Assembly: GCF_013155335.1 (NCBI RefSeq)
Contig: NZ_JABJQZ010000001.1
Coordinates: 682,001 to 746,000, forward strand
Direction: 5' to 3'
DNA: 64,000 nt
DNA from: Nocardioides sp. zg-1230
Lineage (GTDB): Bacteria > Actinomycetota > Actinomycetes > Propionibacteriales > Nocardioidaceae
The notes beneath the pieces are model-generated. The model was not told the origin of the DNA and ran no database searches. It worked only from the letters and a program-made list of their open reading frames with translations. Within the stretch, counting starts at the first letter, position 1. Every line of letters begins with the position of its first letter. Below are positions 41,677 through 49,939 of the stretch, one piece after another. A program made the translations under genes and the position numbers.

Positions 41677-41703
41677 CCTCTGACGGTAGGACCGGTATGG
41701 GTT

Positions 41704-41717
41704 CTGTACCAGTACAG
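41704..41717. promoter_or_regulatory. Palindromic operator candidate CTGTAC-CA-GTACAG
   Basis: A perfect 6+6 palindrome in the divergent space between the HxlR-type gene (28 bases from its start) and the FAD oxidase gene (71 bases from its start). Its size and place suit a dimeric winged-helix regulator such as HxlR controlling both promoters. Confidence 0.5.
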
Positions 41718-41788
41718 GATCGATACTCGCGGGCCGAGCTCCTCCGGTCGCACGGTGGTCGGGCACCACCACCGACGAGGAGAACACC

Positions 41789-43183
41789 ATGACCATGCTC
41801 GACATCTCCGCCGCCGAGGCCCTGGCCGGCGACTTCGCAGGAGAGCTCATCACGCCCGACCACCCGGCGTACGACGACCAGCGACGGATCTGGAACGGGG
41901 AGATCGACCGCCACCCGGCCGTCCTCGCCCGCTGCGAGGGGGCCAGCGACGTCGCCGCGGCGCTGCGGTGGGCGCGTGATCGCGGCCTGCCGGTGTCCGT
42001 ACGCGGCGGCGGCCACGGGATCGCCGGCCACTCGCTCGTGGACGACGGCGTCGTGCTCGACCTGTCGGGGATGCGGGGCACCGTCGTCAACCCGACGACC
42101 CGGACCGTGTCGGCCCAGGGCGGGGCGCTCAACGCCCACGTCGACCGGGAGGGCCAGACCTTCGGGCTCGCGATGACCAGCGGCTACATCAGCCACACCG
42201 GCATCGCCGGGCTGACGCTCGGCGGCGGGATCGGCCACCTCATGCGCAAGATGGGCCTGGCGATCGACGCGCTGAGGTCCTGCCAGGTCGTCACCGCCGA
42301 CGGCTCGATCGTGCGCGCCTCCGAGGCCGAGAACCCCGACCTGTTCTGGGGCCTGCGCGGCGGCGGCGGCAACTTCGGTGTCGTCACCGACTTCACGTTC
42401 GAGCTGCAGCCGCTCGGGCCGACCATCCTCGCGGGCCTGGTTGCGTGGCCGGCGGACGAGGCGCCGACCGTGCTCGCGTTCCTCCGCGACTTCATGGCCG
42501 ACGCCCCCGACGAGGTCGGCCTGATGGCCAACCTCCGACTGGCCCCGGCCCTGCCGCTGTTCCCCGAGCCCCTGCACGGCAGGCCGATCATCGGCCTGGT
42601 GGCGACGTACGCCGGACCGGTCGAGGAGGGCGAGCGGGTGCTGGCGCCGGTCCGGGCGCTCGGCCACCCGGTGCTCGACACCATCGCGCCGAAGCCGTAC
42701 GTCGCGCACCAGAAGTTCCTCGACCCGGCGGTGCCGCACGGGCGGCACTACTACTGGAAGTCGCACCGGCTGGGCCCGCTGACCGACGACGTCATCGACA
42801 CGATCTGCGAGCACCTCGCGACGATCAGCAGCCCGCTCTCGACCGTCCCGATCTTCACCTTCGGCGGCGCGATGAGCCGGGTGCCTGAGGACGCGACCGC
42901 CTTCCCGCACCGCGACGCCAGCCACGACATCAACATCGTCGCGTCCTGGCTGCCGGAGCAGGCCGGGGACGCCGACCGGCACCGCGCCTGGGTCCGCGGC
43001 TTCTTCGACGCGCTCGCTCCCCACAGCCGCGGTGTCTACGTGAACTTCACCAGCGACGACGCGCAGACCCGCGTGCAGGAGGCCTACAGCGCGGCGCAGT
43101 GGGAGCGGCTGCGGACGCTGAAGACCGCCTGGGACCCGGACAACGTCTTCCGCGGCAACGCCAACATCCCGCCGCTGGCCTGA
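41789..43183 (+). CDS. FAD-binding oxidoreductase (BBE/PCMH family)
   Basis: 464 residues. A PCMH-type FAD domain with VSVRGGGHGIAGHSLVDDG; the first His after the glycines is the usual covalent flavin attachment site. SGYISHTGIAGLTLGGGIGHL has no Cys, so the double covalent link of some berberine-bridge enzymes is absent. Then WGLRGGGGNFGVVTDFTFEL, and the C-terminal BBE segment GVYVNFTSDD ... WERLRTLKTAWDPDNVFRGNANIPP. Enzymes of this family oxidise alcohols, sugars or aromatics with O2. The divergent HxlR regulator suggests induction by a reactive or aromatic compound. Confidence 0.87.
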   Translation: MTMLDISAAEALAGDFAGELITPDHPAYDDQRRIWNGEIDRHPAVLARCEGASDVAAALRWARDRGLPVSVRGGGHGIAGHSLVDDGVVLDLSGMRGTVVNPTTRTVSAQGGALNAHVDREGQTFGLAMTSGYISHTGIAGLTLGGGIGHLMRKMGLAIDALRSCQVVTADGSIVRASEAENPDLFWGLRGGGGNFGVVTDFTFELQPLGPTILAGLVAWPADEAPTVLAFLRDFMADAPDEVGLMANLRLAPALPLFPEPLHGRPIIGLVATYAGPVEEGERVLAPVRALGHPVLDTIAPKPYVAHQKFLDPAVPHGRHYYWKSHRLGPLTDDVIDTICEHLATISSPLSTVPIFTFGGAMSRVPEDATAFPHRDASHDINIVASWLPEQAGDADRHRAWVRGFFDALAPHSRGVYVNFTSDDAQTRVQEAYSAAQWERLRTLKTAWDPDNVFRGNANIPPLA

Positions 43184-43237
43184 CGGACGTCGCGGGCCAC
43201 GGGGGTGGTCCCGTCGGACCGCGGGCCGACACCATGC

Positions 43238-43312
43238 AGGCAGTTCGGGGCTCGCGGGCGTGGGGCCACGCTCAGCCGTGGCCGCTCCGTCCCCAACTGC
43301 CTGCATGGTGCG
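43238..43312. repeat. 75-bp palindromic repeat, family 3 copy A
   Basis: The outer arms extend slightly beyond the unit: CACCATGCAGGCAGTT (from 43230) pairs with AACTGCCTGCATGGTG (to 43310). The centre contains a second stem, GGCCACG/CGTGGCC, around CTCAGC. A related unit of equal length follows at 43391-43465 and shares the arms and the central ACGCTCAGCC. Confidence 0.7.
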
Positions 43313-43390
43313 CCGTCGCCGGGTGGTGTCGCCGTCGGCGGGCCTGCACCTGGCCTGCTGCGGCGGGTACCGGCGCAGGCCGACCCCAGA

Positions 43391-43465
43391 AGGCAGTTCA
43401 CCACGCGAACGCCGAGGTGCACGCTCAGCCCTGAGCTCGGTCTGCCCAACTGCCTACGTTGTGCA
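43391..43465. repeat. 75-bp palindromic repeat, family 3 copy B (diverged)
   Basis: Aligned base for base with the unit at 43238, it keeps AGGCAGTTC at the left, ACGCTCAGCC in the centre and CCCAACTGCCT at the right. Much of the remainder has changed. The 7-bp outer stem GGCAGTT/AACTGCC remains intact. Spacing between the two unit starts is 153 bases. Confidence 0.6.
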
Positions 43466-43540
43466 TCTCGGGTTGCTCGGGCCGCCGCGGTGGCCCGCAT
43501 GCCGGACCCAATTGCTCACCGTGGCGACCGCAGGCGCGGC

Positions 43541-43590
43541 GCAGCGTCATCCCGACCAGCACACATCAGTGCCGATCGGGATGACGCAGG
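43541..43590. repeat. 50-bp palindromic repeat, family 2 copy B
   Basis: GCGTCATCCCGA and TCGGGATGACGC form a 12-bp stem around an 18-base loop, 5 bases beyond the stop of the acyl-CoA dehydrogenase gene. It matches the element at 30341-30390 at 38 of 50 positions. In this place it may act as a terminator. Confidence 0.7.
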
Positions 43591-43595
43591 ACGCG

Positions 43596-44756
43596 TCAGT
43601 AGGACTTGGGCAGCCCCAGGCTGTGCATCGCGACGAAGTTGAGGATCATCTCCCGGCTGACCGGGGCGATCCGGCCCGCGCGGGCGGCGACGAGCAGCCC
43701 GGCCATGCCGTACTCCTGGGTGATGCCGTTGCCGCCGTGGGTCTGGACCGCGGCGTCGACGGCATGCACGGCCGCCTCGGCGGCGGCGTACTTCGCCATG
43801 TTGGCCGCCTCGCCGGCTGCCATGTCGTCGCCGGCGTCGACCAGCGCGGAGGCCTTCTGCGTCATCAGCCGGGCGAGCTCGGTCTCGATGTGCGCCATCG
43901 CGAGCGGATGGGCGATCGCCTGGTGTGAGCCGATCGGAGCCTTGAAGACCGTCCGCTCCTTGGCGTACGACGACGCCCTGGCGAGGGCGTGGCGGGCGAG
44001 GCCAGTCGAGAAGGAGGCCGCCATGATCCGCTCGGGGTTGAGGCCGGCGAACAGCTGCACGAGGCCACCGTCCTCGTCGCCGACCAGCGCCTCGCGCGGC
44101 AGCCGGACGTCGTCGATGAAGACCTGGAACTGCTTCTCCGGGCTGACGATCTCCATCGGGATCGCGGTGAACTCGAAGCCGGCCGCGTCGGTCGGGACGA
44201 CGAACAGGCAGGGCTTGAGCTTGCCGGTCCGGGCGTCCTCGGTGCGGGCGACGACCAGCACGTTGGCGGCCTCGTCGACTCCGGAGATGTAGATCTTCTG
44301 GCCCTTCAGCACCCACTCGTCGCCGTCGCGGCGGGCGGTGGTGGTGATGTTGTGGGAGTTCGTGCCGGCGTCGGGCTCGGTGATCGCGAAGGCCATCGTG
44401 GCGGTGCCGTCGCAGATGCCGGGCAACCACTGCTGCTTCTGCGCCTCGGTGCCGTAGCGGGCGATGACGGTGCCGCAGATCGCCGGGCTGACGACCATCA
44501 TCAGCAGCGGGCACCCCTGCGCGGCCAGCTCCTCGCAGACCGCCGCCACGTCGCCGATGCCACCGCCCCCGCCGCCGTACTCCTCGGGGATGTTGATGCC
44601 GAGGTACCCCGCCTTGGCGATCTCCAGCCACAGCTCGGTGGTCTTCTCGCCGGAGCGGGCGCGCTCGACGAACCAGTCGCGGCCGTAGCCGCTCGCCAGC
44701 CTCGCGACCTGGCGCCGCAGCTCCTGGCGCTCCTCGGACTCGGTGAAGTTGGTCAT
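43596..44756 (-). CDS. Acyl-CoA dehydrogenase (AtuD/citronellyl-type candidate)
   Basis: 386 residues, ATG overlapping the carboxylase alpha stop. The full acyl-CoA dehydrogenase fold is visible: GYLGINIPEEYGGGGGGIGD, AFAITEPDAGTNSHNI (FAD-binding), GQKIYISGVDEA, then QLFAGLNPERIMAASFSTGLARHAL. The C-terminal region is QTHGGNGITQEYGMAGLLVAARAGRIAPVSREMILNF. The catalytic-base position is not certain from inspection. It is the last gene of the TetR-led operon and feeds an enoyl-CoA to the carboxylase encoded upstream. Confidence 0.88.
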   Translation of the reverse strand: MTNFTESEERQELRRQVARLASGYGRDWFVERARSGEKTTELWLEIAKAGYLGINIPEEYGGGGGGIGDVAAVCEELAAQGCPLLMMVVSPAICGTVIARYGTEAQKQQWLPGICDGTATMAFAITEPDAGTNSHNITTTARRDGDEWVLKGQKIYISGVDEAANVLVVARTEDARTGKLKPCLFVVPTDAAGFEFTAIPMEIVSPEKQFQVFIDDVRLPREALVGDEDGGLVQLFAGLNPERIMAASFSTGLARHALARASSYAKERTVFKAPIGSHQAIAHPLAMAHIETELARLMTQKASALVDAGDDMAAGEAANMAKYAAAEAAVHAVDAAVQTHGGNGITQEYGMAGLLVAARAGRIAPVSREMILNFVAMHSLGLPKSY

Positions 44757-46696
44757 GCCTCTCCCTCGCTCACTACTGCCAGAACCTCCCCGGACGCGAC
44801 CTGCGACCCGGGATCGACGTTGATCTCGGTGACGGTGCCGTCGTGCGGCGCGGTCACGGTGTGCTGCATCTTCATGGCCTCGAGCACGAGGACGACGTCG
44901 CCCGTGGCGACCTCGGCGCCCGCCTCGACCTTGACCGCCACGACCGTGCCGGGCATCGGCGCGAGCAGCGAGCCGCTGGCCACCGCGTCCGCCGGGTCGG
45001 TGAAGCGCGGCACCTCGCGTAGCCGCGCGGACCGAAGTGGTCCGTCGACCCACACCTCACGCGGGGCACCGGGCCGGTCTGAGGAGATGTGTCCGCGCGT
45101 CTCCGTGGTCACGCCGTCGACCTGAAGCCGGGCGTGCGTCGGGGACACCTCGAGGACGGTCACGCCGTCGACGGCGAACCCGTTGCGGGTGCCCCACCAC
45201 TCGACCGGTTCGTGCCCCTCGAAGACCGTCCGCTGGGGCTGGCTGACGACGTTGCGCCAGGCGGCGGGGACGCCCTGCTGGACCGTACGTCGACTCGCGT
45301 CGTCCGCGGCCAGCATCAGCGCGCCGGCGACCACCGCCGAGCGCACCCTCGCCGCTGAGTCGCTGGGAGACTCAGCGGGAGTCGGACGCGACTCGAGCCA
45401 CGTCGTCGTCATCTCCCCGGCCGCGAAGACCGGGTCGAGGAGGATCTCGACGAGCTGGTCACGGTTGGTGGTGACTCCGTGGATCCGGGCGCGGCGGAGC
45501 GCTGCGACCAGCATCCGGATGGCCTGCTCGCGGGTCGGCGCCCAGGCCATCACCTTGGCCAGCATGGCGTCGTAGAACGTCGACACCTCGTCGCCGGATG
45601 CGAAGCCGCTGTCCACCCGAACGCCGAAGTCGGCCATCGGCCCGAACTCGCCGTCCGACGGCAGGTCGAACGTGACCAGCCGACCGCTCTGCGGGACGTA
45701 CGCCGCGTCCTCGGCGTACAGGCGCACCTCGATCGCGTGCCCGGTCCTCGACCTCCGCGTCAGGTCGAAGCCCGGATTCTCGGCCACGACGATCTGGGTC
45801 TCGACGAGCTCGCCGTCGTGGGTCAGCTCGGTGACAGGGTGCTCGACCTGGAGACGCGTGTTCATCTCGAGGAAGAAGAACCGGTCGGTTGCCGGGTCGT
45901 GGAGGAACTCGACCGTGCCCGCGCCGCGGTAGTCGATGTCGCTCGCGAGCCGCTCGGCCGCTTCGCACATGGCCGCTTCCGTGGCCGCTGGCAGCCCGGG
46001 GGCCGGGGCCTCCTCGACCACCTTCTGGTGCCGACGCTGGACCGAGCAGTCCCGAGTGCCGATCGCGACGGTGCGCGCCGCACTGGACACGACCTGCACC
46101 TCGACGTGCCGCCCCGCCTCGACGTAGGGCTCGACGAAGACGGTGCCGTCGCCGAAGGCCGACTCGGCCTCCGCCTGCGCGGCCCCGATCTCGGCGTCGA
46201 GCCGGTCGAGGGTGCGTACGACGCGCATGCCCCGCCCGCCGCCGCCGCCCGAGGCCTTCACGAGCAGCGGGAGGTCGGCCTCGGTCGGGTCGTCCGGTGC
46301 CGACAGCACCGGGACGCCGGCCTTCTCGGCGATCTCCTTGGCGCGGACCTTGTCGCCCATCGCCTCGATGGCCTCGGGCGGCGGACCGACCCAGGTGAGG
46401 CCGGCCCCGATGACCGCGCGGGCGAAGTCGGCGTTCTCCGACAGGAAGCCGTAACCCGGGTGGACGGCGTCGGCGCCCGACCGCAGCGCCGCCTCGACGA
46501 CCAGGTCGATGCGGAGGTAGGTGTCCGCGGGCGCGTTGCCGGGCAGGCGTACGGCGCGGTCGGCCTCGGCGACGAACGGCAGGCCCGCGTCGGCGTCGGA
46601 GTGGACGGCGACGGTCTCGATGCCGAGCCGGCGGCAGGTGGCGAAGACGCGGCGGGCGATCTCGCCGCGGTTGGCGACCAGGAGTCGATTGATCAC
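44753..46696 (-). CDS. Acyl-CoA carboxylase alpha subunit (biotin carboxylase + biotin carrier)
   Basis: 647 residues. Biotin carboxylase N-domain (INRLLVANRGEIARRVFATCRRLG), ATP-grasp (LLVKASGGGGGRGMRVV, HVEVQVVSS, FFLEMNTRLQVEHPVTE) and C-domain are complete to ~450. A linker domain follows, then the biotinyl domain with the attachment motif EAMKMQH, whose first Lys is the biotin site, near residue 612. The size fits MccA/AtuF-type alpha subunits. It pairs with the beta subunit gene that overlaps upstream. Substrate class: 3-methylcrotonyl-, geranyl- or another branched enoyl-CoA. Confidence 0.93.
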   Translation of the reverse strand: MINRLLVANRGEIARRVFATCRRLGIETVAVHSDADAGLPFVAEADRAVRLPGNAPADTYLRIDLVVEAALRSGADAVHPGYGFLSENADFARAVIGAGLTWVGPPPEAIEAMGDKVRAKEIAEKAGVPVLSAPDDPTEADLPLLVKASGGGGGRGMRVVRTLDRLDAEIGAAQAEAESAFGDGTVFVEPYVEAGRHVEVQVVSSAARTVAIGTRDCSVQRRHQKVVEEAPAPGLPAATEAAMCEAAERLASDIDYRGAGTVEFLHDPATDRFFFLEMNTRLQVEHPVTELTHDGELVETQIVVAENPGFDLTRRSRTGHAIEVRLYAEDAAYVPQSGRLVTFDLPSDGEFGPMADFGVRVDSGFASGDEVSTFYDAMLAKVMAWAPTREQAIRMLVAALRRARIHGVTTNRDQLVEILLDPVFAAGEMTTTWLESRPTPAESPSDSAARVRSAVVAGALMLAADDASRRTVQQGVPAAWRNVVSQPQRTVFEGHEPVEWWGTRNGFAVDGVTVLEVSPTHARLQVDGVTTETRGHISSDRPGAPREVWVDGPLRSARLREVPRFTDPADAVASGSLLAPMPGTVVAVKVEAGAEVATGDVVLVLEAMKMQHTVTAPHDGTVTEINVDPGSQVASGEVLAVVSEGEA

Positions 46697-48312
46697 GGTC
46701 GGAACACCCCGAATCCCTCGGCACCCTTGATGGGTGCGTTCTCGATGACGCTGAGGCAGATGGCGAGCACGGTGCGGGTGTCGCGGGGGTCGATGACGCC
46801 GTCGTCGTAGAGCATCCCGGACAGCGCGTAGGGCAGCGACTGCTCCTCCACCATCTGCTCGACCATCGCGCGCATGCCGGCGTCGCCCTCCTCGTCGTAC
46901 GCCTGTCCCTTGGCCTCGGCGGCCGCGCGGGCGACGATCGAGAGCACGCCGGCGAGCTGGGCCGGGCCCATCACGGCCGACTTCGCGCTGGGCCAGGTGA
47001 AGAGGAAGCGCGGGTCGTAGGCGCGACCGTTCATGCCGTAGTTGCCGGCGCCGTAGGACGCGCCCATGATCACGCTGAGGTGCGGGACGGTGCTGTTCGA
47101 GACCGCGTTGATCATCATCGCGCCGTGCTTGATGATGCCGCCCTGCTCGTAGTCCTTGCCGACCATGTAGCCGGTGGTGTTGTGCAGGAAGAGCAGCGGG
47201 GTGTCGGCCTGGTTGGCGAGCTGGATGAACTGCGTCGCCTTCTGGGCCTCCTCGGAGAACAGCACGCCCTGCGCGTTGGCGAGGATGCCGATCGGGCGTC
47301 CGTGGAGCTGGGCCCAGCCGGTGACGAGCGAGGTGCCGTAGAGCGGCTTGAACTCGTCGAAGGGCCGCCCGTTGTGCGCGCTCGTCCCGTCGACGATGCG
47401 GGTGATGACCTCGCGCGGGTCGAACGGCTCCTTGAGGTCCGTCGGGACCAGGTCGAGCAGGCCCTCGGGGTCGGCGTCGGGCTCGGAGAACGACACGACC
47501 GCTGGTTGAGCAGGGCCCCCCGGGCCCGTGTCGAAACCGAGGGCAGCGGGCTTGCGCCGGTTGAGGCGGGCCACGATCCGACGCCCGATGCGGATCGCGT
47601 CGTGCTCGTCCTCGGCGAGGTAGTCGGCGAGGCCGGAGACGCGGGCGTGCATCTCGGCACCGCCGAGGGACTCGTCGTCGGACTCCTCGCCGGTCGCCAT
47701 CTTCACCAGCGGCGGACCGCCGAGGAAGACCTTCGCGCCGCCGCGGACGAAGACGGTGTAGTCGCTCATGCCGGGGACGTACGCCCCGCCGGCGGTCGAG
47801 TTGCCGAAGACCAGGGCGATGGTGGGCTGGCGTCGCGCCGAGGCGCGGGTGAGGTCACGGAAGAGCTTGCCGCCCGGGATGAAGATCTCCTTCTGCGTCG
47901 GCAGGTCCGCACCGCCCGACTCGACCAGCGAGATCGTCGGCAGGTTGTTCTCCTCGGCGATCTGCGAGGCGCGGAAGATCTTCTTCACCGTCCAGGGGTT
48001 GCTCGCGCCGCCCTTGACGGTCGGGTCGTTGGCGCTGATCAGGCACTCCACACCCTCGACGACGCCGATGCCGGTCACCACCGACGCACCGACCGTGAAG
48101 TCGGAGCCCCAGCCTGCCAGCGGCGACAGCTCGAGGAAGGCCGATCCCGGGTCGAGGAGCAGCTCGATCCGCTCGCGGGCGGTCAGCTTGCCGCGCGCGT
48201 GGTGGCGATCGACGTACTTCTCACCACCGCCCGCCACCGCGACCGCGTGCTGCGCGTCGAGGTCGGCGAGCTTCTCGAGCATCGCCTCGCGGTTGGCCGA
48301 CATGGTGCTCAC
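46693..48312 (-). CDS. Acyl-CoA carboxylase beta subunit (carboxyltransferase)
   Basis: 539 residues from GTG 48312, which overlaps the SRPBCC stop; ATG 48303 is an alternative three codons later. Carboxyltransferase N- and C-domains are complete: [79 protein letters not shown], then [28 protein letters not shown]-like residues and [21 protein letters not shown]. These segments fit the methylcrotonyl/geranyl-CoA carboxylase (MccB/AtuC) branch more than propionyl-CoA carboxylase. It forms the holoenzyme with the alpha subunit. Confidence 0.92.
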   Translation of the reverse strand: [539 protein letters not shown]

Positions 48313-48779
48313 TTCTCGACCACCGCCTTCATCCGCTCGAGGGTGGTGCGCATGCCGTCGCGGTTGGTGCGCCGCCGGAGCGGGCCGAGCACCAGCCAGT
48401 AGAGGCGGGTCGGCAGGTTGGGGTCGAGGCGGAAGTACTCCGTGACGAGCGTGCCGCCGTCCTTCGGCTCGAGGCGGTAGCCCCAGTTGTTGACCGTCAC
48501 CGCGTCGGTTCCGACGGAGAACTCGAAGACCTCCTCGGGCTCGCACGCGGTGACCCGGCACGGCGACCAGTACGTCGGCCCGACGCCGTTGCGCTTCACG
48601 TGGCCGGCGAAGTAGGCGCCGACCTCGGGGCCGGTCGAGCCGCGGGTCCACTTGGCCTCGAACGTCTCCGGGCTGAACTCCCCGATCCGGGTCACGTCGC
48701 TGACGAGGTCCCAGACCTCGGCGGGCGGGGCGTCCATCCACACCGACACCTCGTCACCGAGGGAGGGCAGCTTGATCAT
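48309..48779 (-). CDS. SRPBCC-family protein
   Basis: 156 residues from ATG 48779 (AAAGGA before it). A START/Bet v 1-like fold: EVSVWMDAPPAEVWDLVSDVTRIGEFSPE, VKRNGVGPTYWSPCRVTACEPEEVFEFSV, YRLEPKDGGTLVTEYFRL and a long C-terminal helix LRRRTNRDGMRTTLERMKAVVE. Such proteins bind hydrophobic ligands or act as small cyclases. Being between the dehydrogenase and carboxylase genes, it may carry or shield the acyl substrate; this is inferred. Confidence 0.8.
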   Translation of the reverse strand: MIKLPSLGDEVSVWMDAPPAEVWDLVSDVTRIGEFSPETFEAKWTRGSTGPEVGAYFAGHVKRNGVGPTYWSPCRVTACEPEEVFEFSVGTDAVTVNNWGYRLEPKDGGTLVTEYFRLDPNLPTRLYWLVLGPLRRRTNRDGMRTTLERMKAVVEK

Positions 48780-48790
48780 GGAGAGTCCTT

Positions 48791-49939
48791 TCACGAGGCA
48801 TAACCCATCAACTTCGCCGCCAGGTCGCGCAGCACCTCGTCGGCACCGCCCCCGATCGGCAGGAGCCGGGCGTCGCGGTAGTGCCGCTCCACCTCGGTCC
48901 CGTGCATGTAGCCGGAGCCGCCGAAGATCTGCACGGCCCGGTCGCAGACGTACGCCGCGCAGTCGACGGCGGTCTGCTTGGCCAGGCACGCCTCGGCGAC
49001 GACGAACTCGCCCGCGACGTGCCGCTCGGCGACCGCCCGCGTGTAGGTGCGCGCGACCTCGACCTGGCGCCGCATCTCGACGAGCGTGTGCTGCACCGAC
49101 TGGTTGTCGATGAGCGGCCGGCCAAAGGTCTGGCGCTCGCGGGCGTACGCCGCCGCGAGGTCGAGCGAGCGGGCCGCGATGCCGTAGCCGTGCACGGCCA
49201 GCGCGATCCGCTCGACGACGAACTGCTCGGCGATCTTCCCGAAGCCCGAGCCCTCCTCGCCGACAAGGTTGCCGACCGGCACACGCACGTCGACGTACGA
49301 CAGCTCCGCGGTGTCGGAGCAGTGCCAGCCCATCTTCCGCAGCGACCGCGAGACTGTGAAGCCTGGCGTGCCCTTCTCGACGACCAGCAGGGAGATGCCG
49401 CCGTGCCCGGGGCCGCCGGTGCGGACGGCCGTGGTCACGAAGTCGGCCCGGACCCCGGAGGTGATGAAGGTCTTCGACCCGTTGACGACGTAGTGGTCGC
49501 CGTCCCGCTCGGCGCGGGTCGTGATGCGCGCGACGTCGGACCCGCCGCCGGGCTCGGTGATCGCGAGCGACCCGATGGTCTCGCCGGCCAGAGTGGGCTG
49601 GACGAACCGGTCGACCAGGTCGGGGTCGCGGCTCGCCGAGATGTGGGGCAGCGCGATGCCGGCGGTGAACAGTCCGGCCATCAGCCCGCTCGAGGCGCCC
49701 GCATCGAACATCGCCTCCTGCAGCACGACGCTGTCGAGGAGGTCACCGCCACCGCCGCCGACCTCCTCGGGGAAGGCAACGCCGATCAGGCCCAGCTGTC
49801 CGGCGGTCCGGTGCAGCGCGCGCGGGATCTCGCCGGCGTCCTCCCACTCCTGCAGGTGCGGGACCACCTCGCGGCGGACGAACTCGGCGCCGGTGGCGCG
49901 CAACGCGTCGTGCACGTCAGCTCTCGACGTCGTGCTCAT
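48791..49939 (-). CDS. Acyl-CoA dehydrogenase
   Basis: 382 residues, ATG overlapping the AtuA-like stop (ATGA). IGVAFPEEVGGGGGDLLDSVVL, SLAITEPGGGSDVARITTRAERDGDHYVVNGSKTFITSG, LRKMGWHCSDTAELSYVDVRVP, QTFGRPLIDNQSVQH and QIFGGSGYMHGTEVERHYRDARLLPIGGGADEVLRD are standard landmarks in order. It is clearly a different paralogue from the one at 43596-44756. Two dehydrogenases flanking a carboxylase suggest two oxidation steps of one branched or terpenoid acyl-CoA chain. Confidence 0.9.
   Translation of the reverse strand: MSTTSRADVHDALRATGAEFVRREVVPHLQEWEDAGEIPRALHRTAGQLGLIGVAFPEEVGGGGGDLLDSVVLQEAMFDAGASSGLMAGLFTAGIALPHISASRDPDLVDRFVQPTLAGETIGSLAITEPGGGSDVARITTRAERDGDHYVVNGSKTFITSGVRADFVTTAVRTGGPGHGGISLLVVEKGTPGFTVSRSLRKMGWHCSDTAELSYVDVRVPVGNLVGEEGSGFGKIAEQFVVERIALAVHGYGIAARSLDLAAAYARERQTFGRPLIDNQSVQHTLVEMRRQVEVARTYTRAVAERHVAGEFVVAEACLAKQTAVDCAAYVCDRAVQIFGGSGYMHGTEVERHYRDARLLPIGGGADEVLRDLAAKLMGYAS

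Larger units (their letters stand above)
43184..43595. other. 412-base intergenic region packed with palindromic repeats
   Basis: Between the FAD oxidase stop and the convergent acyl-CoA dehydrogenase stop I find no credible gene. The space holds three inverted-repeat elements: two related 75-base units (43238-43312 and 43391-43465) and one 50-base unit (43541-43590). The last would also serve as a hairpin terminator for the convergent operons. Confidence 0.7.

Noticed and set aside
43230..43590. A short CRISPR array
   Set aside because: The repeats are palindromic units of 75 and 50 bases, few and diverged, with no regular spacers and no cas genes nearby.
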